Source of the DNA: Rhodospirillaceae bacterium
GTDB lineage: Bacteria > Pseudomonadota > Alphaproteobacteria > Rhodospirillales > Magnetovibrionaceae
Direction of reading: 5' to 3'
NCBI GenBank assembly: GCA_002401565.1
Contig: NVTL01000045.1
Location: forward strand, 1-7,098
Length of the DNA: 7,098 bases
The position numbers were made by a program, and so were the translations under genes. Positions 1 to 4,809 of the stretch are shown in pieces. The notes beneath the pieces were generated by a model, which saw nothing but the letters and a program-made list of their open reading frames with translations, searched no databases and was not told the DNA's origin. Numbering within the stretch: the first letter of the stretch is position 1; every line of letters begins with the position of its first letter.

Positions 1-45
1 GAGCGGCTTACCTTTTCTAAATTTGTCGAGCAAACCCTTAAACAT
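1..45 (-). CDS. 5' end of an unidentified minus-strand gene (partial)
   Basis: Only the first 15 codons are in the window, reading MFKGLLDKFRKGKPL, an amphipathic and basic N-terminus. The start is supported by a good Shine-Dalgarno (AAGGAA on the minus strand, positions 52-57) six bases before the ATG. It lies 81 bp downstream of the polyprenyl synthase stop on the same strand, so it could be read from that transcript or from its own promoter in the gap; I see no clear terminator there. The fragment is too short to assign a family. Confidence 0.5.
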   Translation of the reverse strand, partial: MFKGLLDKFRKGKPL

Positions 46-126
46 AGATATTTCCTTCAGCGCCAAAATCTTTCAACGCCCTATACTTAACTGATTTTAC
101 GTGTTCGGCAAGGGTAGATGTTGAGA

Positions 127-1140
127 TTAATAGGCGCGTTCGATACAGAAATCTAAAGTGTCGATGAGGGCCGTTTTAATATCGGAATCGGGGAAGATTC
201 CCATGGAGTCCTTGGCAATGGCCCCATAATGGCGCGCCCGTTCAACGGTGTCGTCCAACGCTTTGTGTTTTGCCAATAAATTATGGGCATATTCTAAGTC
301 GCCGTCTTTTTGGTCCAGCTGTTCCATGGTGCGGCGCCAAAAATCGCGTTCTTCGTCGGTGCCACGCGCAAAGGCCAAAATGATCGGCAGAGTGATTTTG
401 CCTTCGCGGAAATCGTCGCCCACGGCTTTGCCCAAGGCTTCTTCTTTTGCGGAAAAATCCAAAACATCGTCAATCAACTGAAACGCGATGCCAAGGTTCA
501 TGCCGTAAGCGCGCAAAGCGTCTTGTTCAGCCTTGGGCCGATCGGCAACCACGGCGCCCAATTCGGCGGCGGCGGCAAACAATTCGGCTGTTTTGGCTTT
601 GATGACTTCCAAATATGCGGTTTCGTTGGTTTCTGTGTCGTTGGCGGTGACCAATTGCAAGACTTCACCTTCGGCCAAGGTGGCAGACGCCTGAGATAAA
701 ACGCGCAACACATCCAAATGACCGTCTTCGACCATCAGGGAAAAAGACCGGGTGAACAAAAAATCGCCAACCAAAACGCTGGGCTTGTTGCCCCACAAGG
801 CATTGGCCGAAGCTTCGCCGCGCCGTAAATCGCTTTCGTCGACAACATCGTCATGCAAAAGGGTCGCGGTGTGAATGAATTCGATACACGCCGATAACAA
901 GATATGACGGTCACCCGTATAACCGCACATGCGCGTTGTCGCCAACGTCAACATGGGCCGTAAACGTTTGCCGCCCGCAGCGATGATGTGACCCGCGAGT
1001 TGGGGAATCAATGACACAGGGGAATGCATGCGATTGACGATGGCTTCGTTGGCGGCCAGCAAATCCTTCTCAACCAGCTTGGCCAAACGGTCCAAGGGGG
1101 ATGGATTTCGCTCTTTATCTAAGTCTACGACAACGCCCAA
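127..1140 (-). CDS. ispB: Long-chain polyprenyl (octaprenyl-type) diphosphate synthase
   Basis: This trans-prenyltransferase extends farnesyl diphosphate with isopentenyl diphosphate to the long side chain of ubiquinone, and acts in the cytoplasm. With the TTG start chosen here it has 337 residues, normal for the family. Visible motifs, numbered from that TTG, are GGKRLRP (56-62) for diphosphate binding, the first aspartate-rich motif DDVVD (97-101) inside FIHTATLLHDD, GEVLQL, and the second motif DDVLD (224-228), followed by GDDFREGK. A small residue (Ala) sits five positions before the first motif, which in this family allows long products. The stretch around it closely matches E. coli IspB as I recall it. 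The TTG has an AAGGAG seven bases upstream; the in-frame ATG at 1179 would add 13 residues with no such site. It is transcribed divergently from the DUF2007 gene. The exact chain length (C40 to C50) cannot be read from the sequence. Confidence 0.95.
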   Translation of the reverse strand: MGVVVDLDKERNPSPLDRLAKLVEKDLLAANEAIVNRMHSPVSLIPQLAGHIIAAGGKRLRPMLTLATTRMCGYTGDRHILLSACIEFIHTATLLHDDVVDESDLRRGEASANALWGNKPSVLVGDFLFTRSFSLMVEDGHLDVLRVLSQASATLAEGEVLQLVTANDTETNETAYLEVIKAKTAELFAAAAELGAVVADRPKAEQDALRAYGMNLGIAFQLIDDVLDFSAKEEALGKAVGDDFREGKITLPIILAFARGTDEERDFWRRTMEQLDQKDGDLEYAHNLLAKHKALDDTVERARHYGAIAKDSMGIFPDSDIKTALIDTLDFCIERAY

Positions 1141-1147
1141 AGTGTAT

Positions 1148-1153
1148 CTCCTT
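1148..1153 (-). promoter_or_regulatory. Ribosome binding site that fixes a TTG start for ispB
   Basis: On the minus strand this is AAGGAG, seven bases before a TTG codon at 1138-1140. It lies inside the longer reading frame that begins at 1179, so it argues that translation begins at the TTG and that the upstream 13 codons are leader. Confidence 0.7.
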
Positions 1154-1227
1154 GTTAAACTTTGTGCGCACCATAACATAATAACGTAAGGTATGAAGAT
1201 GTTCTACAAAATAAGGGTAAAATAGCG

Positions 1228-1434
1228 ATGTTTGAGCTGATCCGAACCAACAATCCGGTGCTGATTTCGTGGCTGCAATCCAATTTAGGCGACGTCGGCA
1301 TTGACGTGGTGGTCTTGGACGAACACATGAGTGTTTTGGATGGTTCGGTGCTGGCCATTCAAAGGCGAGTTATGGTGGATGACGTTCATCAGGCCGTTGC
1401 CAAGGCGATCTTGGCCGAAGCGGAAGCCCTTTAA
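1228..1434 (+). CDS. DUF2007 family small protein
   Basis: This is a 68-residue protein beginning MFELIRTNNPVLISWLQSNL, with a central VVVLDEHMSVLDGS and ending in an Ala/Glu-rich helix. Length and pattern fit DUF2007, often labelled a putative signal-transducing protein although no biochemical role is established. It has no signal peptide or membrane segment, so it is probably cytoplasmic. AAGGG at 1213-1217 lies ten bases before the ATG, an acceptable Shine-Dalgarno. Its stop is three bases before the methyltransferase start, so the two are almost certainly cotranscribed. The pairing of DUF2007 with a TrmN6-like methyltransferase, divergent from a polyprenyl synthase, is from memory a recurrent alphaproteobacterial arrangement. 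A loose TTGTTA/TAACAT promoter at 1152-1179 is possible but weak. Confidence 0.85.
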   Translation: MFELIRTNNPVLISWLQSNLGDVGIDVVVLDEHMSVLDGSVLAIQRRVMVDDVHQAVAKAILAEAEAL

Positions 1435-1437
1435 GGT

Positions 1438-2166
1438 ATGGATTGCACCGAAGATAAAATTCTGGGCGGCCGTGTTATTTTGCATCAACCGGTTGAAGGC
1501 TACCGCGCGGCCATTGACCCTGTGCTGTTGGCCGCCGCAGTTTTGGCAAAAGCGAATGATAGGGCCTTGGATTTGGGCTGTGGCGTGGGCGCGGCGATGT
1601 TGTGTCTGGCCACCCGTGTGGACGGGCTTGTCGTTGACGGTTTAGAAATTCAGCTGGATTTGGCTTTGTTGGCGCAGCAAAACATTCAGGCCAATGGCTT
1701 GGCGGATCGGGTGCGGGTGTTTGAAGGCGATCTGCTTAATCCCCCAAAAGATTTGGTCCAAGGCAGCTACACCCAAGTGTTTGCCAATCCGCCGTACATC
1801 ACCGAAGACCGGGGCCACACGCCCCCAAATGCCAGCAAACGCACGGCCCACGTCGAAGGCAATGCAAGCCTTTCCGATTGGGTTGGTACGGCCTTAAAGT
1901 ACTGCCGTCCCAAAGGCACCGTTTGTTTTATTTACCGAGCCGACCGCTTGGCCGAGGTGCTTTCAGCCTTAGACGGCAAAGCGGGGCAAATCGAAATTAT
2001 TCCCCTGTGGCCCAAGCCCGGTATCGCCGCCAAACGCATTATCATCCGTGCCCGCAAAGCCATCAAAACGCCGCTGAGTTTGACTTCTGGTCTGGTGCTG
2101 CATGATGAGGATGGCGGGTATAGCGAAAAGGTCGACAAAGTCCTTAAAGGTGAAATTAGCCTGTGA
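1438..2166 (+). CDS. TrmN6-like SAM-dependent N6-adenine methyltransferase
   Basis: This is a 242-residue class I methyltransferase of the COG4123 type. The N-terminus (TEDKILGGRVILHQP then GYRAAIDPVLLAA) is the signature opening of the alphaproteobacterial members. The SAM-binding glycine loop DLGCGVG is at 45-51, the acidic end of strand 2 is around 68-70 (GLE), and the catalytic NPPY motif is at 117-120 (VFANPPY), as in enzymes that methylate exocyclic amines. E. coli TrmN6 modifies A37 of tRNA1(Val); the same target is likely here but not shown by sequence alone. The start at 1438 keeps the conserved N-terminus, though the nearest Shine-Dalgarno-like bases overlap the stop of the preceding gene, which suggests translational coupling with the DUF2007 gene. 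No membrane or signal segment is present. Confidence 0.87.
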   Translation: MDCTEDKILGGRVILHQPVEGYRAAIDPVLLAAAVLAKANDRALDLGCGVGAAMLCLATRVDGLVVDGLEIQLDLALLAQQNIQANGLADRVRVFEGDLLNPPKDLVQGSYTQVFANPPYITEDRGHTPPNASKRTAHVEGNASLSDWVGTALKYCRPKGTVCFIYRADRLAEVLSALDGKAGQIEIIPLWPKPGIAAKRIIIRARKAIKTPLSLTSGLVLHDEDGGYSEKVDKVLKGEISL

Positions 2167-2201
2167 ATTCAGCCTTGATCTCTGGGAACAAGACCTGTAT
2201 G

Positions 2202-2219
2202 TAAGTGATTAATCACTTA
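2202..2219. promoter_or_regulatory. Perfect 18-bp palindrome, likely operator of the TetR regulator
   Basis: TAAGTGATTAATCACTTA is identical to its reverse complement over all 18 bases. It lies 16 bp before the ATG of the TetR-family gene and is the only strong inverted repeat between the methyltransferase stop and that start. TetR-family dimers usually bind palindromes of about this size next to their own gene. A weak promoter-like pair (TTGATC at 2175-2180 and TATGTA at 2198-2203, 17 bp apart) would place the palindrome over the -10 region, consistent with autorepression. The assignment is inferred from position and symmetry. Confidence 0.75.
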
Positions 2220-2235
2220 TGTAGAGTCTGGTTGA

Positions 2236-2850
2236 ATGATGACAAAGCGTAAATCGCACGCAGAACGGCGCGAAGAAATAGCTGATACGGCGCTAAGCTT
2301 AGCCGCCGAACAGGGCGTTGGCACGGTCACCACCCAGGCCATTGCCGACCGCATGGGGGTGTCGCAAGCCACCATATTTCGTCATTTCCCCAATCGTGAC
2401 GAAGTCTTTCGCGAAGCCATTACACAGGCCAAAAAACGCGTATTTGTGCGCCTGCACCCCATATTCGAAGATAAATCATCCTCTGGCGCCGAACGTTTAG
2501 AACGTTTGATCCATGCCCATTTGGCGGTGATCGCAGACAACCGGGGCGTTCCGGCGTTGCTGTTTTCCGATCGTTTGCATCAAAATGACCCGGTTTTAAA
2601 AGAAGATGTGCGCAATTCCATCGTGAATTATGCCCTGCGGGTTTCCGGTTTATTAAAAGAAGGCGTTCAAGACGGCTCAATCAAACCCGATGTGGATTGT
2701 GAAGTCATGGGACAAGCCGTGGTGACCATGATCCAAGGTTTGTTGTTGCGCTGGTCGTTGTTCGATTACGGTTTCGATTTAAAATCTCAGGCAGAAGTCA
2801 TTTGGGCGCTCGTAAGCCCGGCTGTGCTGCCTTCATCTGTTAAAATATAA
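2236..2850 (+). CDS. TetR/AcrR-family transcriptional regulator
   Basis: This is a 204-residue one-component repressor. The N-terminal domain is typical: residues 9-25 form the first helix (AERREEIADTALSLAAE), and the helix-turn-helix spans about 28-52, with TTQAIADRMGVSQATIFRHF as the recognition part and the usual PNRDEVF after it. The C-terminal two thirds are helical and form the ligand-binding and dimerisation core; the ligand cannot be predicted. Two adjacent ATG codons (2236 and 2239) are possible; the first is nine bases after AGAG. The perfect palindrome at 2202-2219 is the likely binding site. The cytochrome c gene begins 20 bp after the stop with no terminator between them, so the regulator probably controls itself and that gene together. 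It is unlikely to be part of the methyltransferase unit because of its own upstream operator. Confidence 0.93.
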   Translation: MMTKRKSHAERREEIADTALSLAAEQGVGTVTTQAIADRMGVSQATIFRHFPNRDEVFREAITQAKKRVFVRLHPIFEDKSSSGAERLERLIHAHLAVIADNRGVPALLFSDRLHQNDPVLKEDVRNSIVNYALRVSGLLKEGVQDGSIKPDVDCEVMGQAVVTMIQGLLLRWSLFDYGFDLKSQAEVIWALVSPAVLPSSVKI

Positions 2851-2870
2851 CAAACAAGGATATTGAAAGA

Positions 2871-3329
2871 ATGAGTACCAAAAATTTTGCCATATTGGCC
2901 ATCGTATTGTGGGTCGCCAGTGCGGCGTTTCTCGGCTTTAAATTTATCACTGGAGAAACGATCAAAGCCGAAGATGGTCGGGAAGCAATTGTCCTGACAT
3001 CCGCCGAACGGGTGTTTATTTTGGACGAAATGCGCAACATGTTAGAAGCTGTGCAAGAGATCATCAGCGCCGTAAATGAAGACGATATGGATGCTGTTAG
3101 AAAGATTGCCCACGATGCCGGTATGGCCGAAGCCCGTAAAGTTCCTGTTGCAACCATGCTGAAATTGCCCTTGGGCTTCAAGCAACTGGGCGGTGCAACG
3201 CACAAGGGATTTGACGAAATTGGCCTTGCCGCCGATATGGGCGGGGAATTGGTTATGGAAAGATTGGAAGAAAACTTAGGCAACTGCGTTGGCTGCCATA
3301 AGATTTTCCAGCTGGTCGCAAAAGACTAA
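2871..3329 (+). CDS. Membrane-anchored or exported small cytochrome c, cytochrome c'-like
   Basis: This protein has 152 residues. Residues 6-27 are a hydrophobic helix that is either an uncleaved anchor or a signal peptide (an ASA site at 16-18 is possible, but the hydrophobic stretch continues past it). The remainder is predicted helical, with a single haem-binding motif CVGCH at 139-143, ten residues from the C-terminus. One covalent haem at the extreme C-terminus of a helical domain of about 120 residues is the plan of cytochrome c', a periplasmic haem protein often linked to NO or small-gas binding. A GGATHKGFDEIG segment (107-118) recalls related alphaproteobacterial cytochromes. The usual Arg after the haem motif is replaced by CHKIFQ. 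AAGGA at 2856-2860 lies ten bases before the ATG. It is probably in an operon with the TetR gene and ends just before a strong hairpin terminator. A general c-type electron carrier is the alternative. Confidence 0.8.
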   Translation: MSTKNFAILAIVLWVASAAFLGFKFITGETIKAEDGREAIVLTSAERVFILDEMRNMLEAVQEIISAVNEDDMDAVRKIAHDAGMAEARKVPVATMLKLPLGFKQLGGATHKGFDEIGLAADMGGELVMERLEENLGNCVGCHKIFQLVAKD

Positions 3330-3348
3330 ACAACTGTCGTATAACGAA

Positions 3349-3390
3349 AAAAGCGGCCTTAACCAAAATCGGTTAAGGTCGCTTTTCTTT
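3349..3390. terminator. Bidirectional intrinsic terminator between cytochrome c and sodB
   Basis: A 16-bp stem (3349-3364 paired with 3371-3386, one G-U pair when read on the plus strand) closes a six-base loop. The stem core contains GCGGCCTTAACC and is flanked by A-runs on the left and a T-rich run (TTTTCTTT) on the right, so it can work in both directions. It sits between two converging genes, 19 bp after the cytochrome stop and just past the sodB stop. Confidence 0.88.
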
Positions 3391-3398
3391 GTGTTCCA

Positions 3399-3995
3399 TT
3401 AGCCGCTAAAATTGGCGCTGGCGAAGTCCCAATTGATGAGATCGTTCAAAAAGGCGTCCAAGAAATCGGGGCGACGGTTTTGAAAGTCCAAATAATAAGC
3501 ATGTTCCCACACATCACAGGTGATGATGGGGGTTGCGCCGTCGGTCAGCGGGCATTCTGCGTTTGGTGTTTTGGCGATTTCCAGTTTGCCATCGCGCGCG
3601 ACCAACCAAGCCCAACCGCTGCCGAACTGGGTTAATCCAGCGGTTTTAAAGGCTTCTTTAAAGCCATCCAACGATCCAAACGCATCATTGATGGCCTCGG
3701 CCAAGGCTCCGGTCGGCGCACCGCCGCCTTTGGGGCTCAACGAATTCCAAAAGAAAGTGTGGTTCCACACTTGGGCGGCATTGTTGAAAATTCCAGCCTT
3801 TGAAGCATCACCTGCCGTGGCTTTCATGATGTCTTCCAGACTTTTATCGGCCAAGTCCGTATCGGCAATCAGATTGTTCAAATTTACAACGTATGTGTTG
3901 TGGTGTTTGCCGTGATGAAAGTCCAATGTGGTCGATGAAATATGCGGGGCCAAAGCGTCTTTGGCAAAAGGCAATGCGGGAAGTTCAAAAGCCAT
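3399..3995 (-). CDS. sodB: Superoxide dismutase, iron type
   Basis: This 198-residue enzyme converts superoxide to oxygen and hydrogen peroxide, and is probably cytoplasmic since it lacks a signal peptide. It begins MAFELPALPFAKDALAPHIS, nearly identical to E. coli SodB as I recall it. Metal ligands are H27, H79, D161 and H165, in the contexts DFHHGKHH, WNHTFFW and DVWEHAYY. Gln75 in AAQVWNH is the placement typical of iron enzymes, whereas manganese enzymes carry the equivalent Gln elsewhere, so Fe is favoured; cambialistic activity cannot be excluded. The reading frame stays open to 4133, but the added 46 residues are unlike any dismutase, and AGAGGT sits immediately upstream of the ATG at 3995. 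The gene is divergent from the squalene/phytoene-synthase-like gene and converges on the cytochrome gene across the hairpin at 3349-3390. I found no recognisable Fur or Irr box in the 109-bp upstream gap. Confidence 0.96.
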   Translation of the reverse strand: MAFELPALPFAKDALAPHISSTTLDFHHGKHHNTYVVNLNNLIADTDLADKSLEDIMKATAGDASKAGIFNNAAQVWNHTFFWNSLSPKGGGAPTGALAEAINDAFGSLDGFKEAFKTAGLTQFGSGWAWLVARDGKLEIAKTPNAECPLTDGATPIITCDVWEHAYYLDFQNRRPDFLDAFLNDLINWDFASANFSG

Positions 3996-3999
3996 GGTG

Positions 4000-4005
4000 A
4001 CCTCT
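4000..4005 (-). promoter_or_regulatory. Ribosome binding site deciding the sodB start
   Basis: On the minus strand this reads AGAGGT, four bases before the ATG at 3993-3995. It supports the short start that matches the dismutase family over the upstream in-frame ATG at 4133, which would lie inside the divergent gene. Confidence 0.65.
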
Positions 4006-4104
4006 TTCTTTAAAGGGATTAAACAACTGTATAAACACATGGTGCATAAGTTTAGGATTTCAATTAAATTTTGGTGAGACCTTTTTAAAAATAGAAAGAC
4101 TTTT

Positions 4105-4797
4105 ATGGCTGATATTGCGACAGAAATTTTCACCTTAGCCCGTTCAGATCGGGCTCGCTATTTGTGTGCGTTGACGGCTCCTCGGGCTAAACGCGATGGG
4201 ATGTTGGCGTTGTTGGCGTTTGATCAGGAAATCGCGCGTATTCCTACGCTGGTAAGCGAACCCATGTTGGGGCAAATCCGTCTGCAATGGTGGATTGATG
4301 TCTTGCCCGGTGTGACAGGGGGGCGCCCGCCGGGACACCCGGTGGCGCAAGCTTTGGCCGACCTTGATTTATCGACCGAAGAATTGCGGGGGCTGGTTGA
4401 GGCCCGTAATTTTGACTTAAAACAAGAGCCCTTCACGTTTGAAGCCCTTTGTCAGTACGCCGAAGATACAGGGGGAGCCTTTCAAGTTCTGGTCTTAAAA
4501 CAGTTGGGTGTCGAAGACGAACAAGCCGTTGCCGCAGCACGTGAAATCGGTACAGCCAAAACCTTGGCGGCGTTTTTGCACACCGCGGATATAGAAGAAA
4601 AAGCCCGAAATTATATCGAACAAAAATTAAAATCTGCACGTGGTCGCATTATCCCCCGAAAGGTTAAAAAGGCGGCGCGCCCGGCCTTATTGTTGGCACG
4701 TTTGATCGAACGAGAATTGCGTTTAGGGGCCGGGGCCAATGATTTGGTGGGGGCGGTGTTCAGCATTTGGTGGGGTAAAAAAACCGGACGATTTTAA
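4105..4797 (+). CDS. Squalene/phytoene synthase-fold protein, NDUFAF6-like and probably non-catalytic
   Basis: This 230-residue helical protein shows the family's N-terminal pattern: RSDRARYLCAL at 13-23, then LLAFDQEIAR at 36-45, SEPMLGQIRLQWWID at 51-65, HPVAQAL at 78-84, EARNFDL at 99-105, YAEDTGGAF at 118-126 and EIGTAKTLAAFLH at 147-159. Active squalene and phytoene synthases carry two aspartate-rich motifs. Here the first is replaced by FDQEIAR and the second is degenerate (TADIEE), and the LP-containing segment after it is shortened. This matches the bacterial relatives of mitochondrial NDUFAF6, a complex I assembly factor, so an assembly role is a reasonable inference but unproven. 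Synthesis of a C30 or C40 isoprenoid is unlikely: no HpnC/D/E or carotenoid partners are nearby. The Shine-Dalgarno is weak (AGAAAG at 4093-4098). The C-terminus is basic. It converges on the next gene with a 12-bp gap. Confidence 0.83.
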   Translation: MADIATEIFTLARSDRARYLCALTAPRAKRDGMLALLAFDQEIARIPTLVSEPMLGQIRLQWWIDVLPGVTGGRPPGHPVAQALADLDLSTEELRGLVEARNFDLKQEPFTFEALCQYAEDTGGAFQVLVLKQLGVEDEQAVAAAREIGTAKTLAAFLHTADIEEKARNYIEQKLKSARGRIIPRKVKKAARPALLLARLIERELRLGAGANDLVGAVFSIWWGKKTGRF

Positions 4798-4809
4798 GGT
4801 TTTACCGGC

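Noticed and set aside
310..699. Plus-strand open frame of 129 codons opposite ispB
   Set aside because: It lies entirely inside the well-supported prenyl synthase gene on the other strand, and its Phe/Gly-rich translation looks like no known family.
2840..3283. Minus-strand open frame of 147 codons opposite the cytochrome gene
   Set aside because: The plus strand here encodes a haem protein with a CxxCH motif, a ribosome binding site and a following terminator; the Ser/Ala-rich antisense product is a shadow.
3996..4104. Search for a Fur/Irr-type iron box between sodB and the divergent gene
   Set aside because: The gap is AT-rich, but I found no convincing dyad or known box and only poor -35/-10 pairs, so no regulatory site is claimed.
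3996..4133. N-terminal 46-residue extension of superoxide dismutase
   Set aside because: It would overlap the divergent gene, has no dismutase similarity, and the AGAGGT ribosome binding site places the start at 3995.
127..4797. Possibility that the isoprenoid-type genes form a carotenoid or hopanoid cluster
   Set aside because: The two genes are in different transcription units about 3 kb apart, no cyclase or desaturase is present, and the synthase-like protein lacks catalytic motifs.
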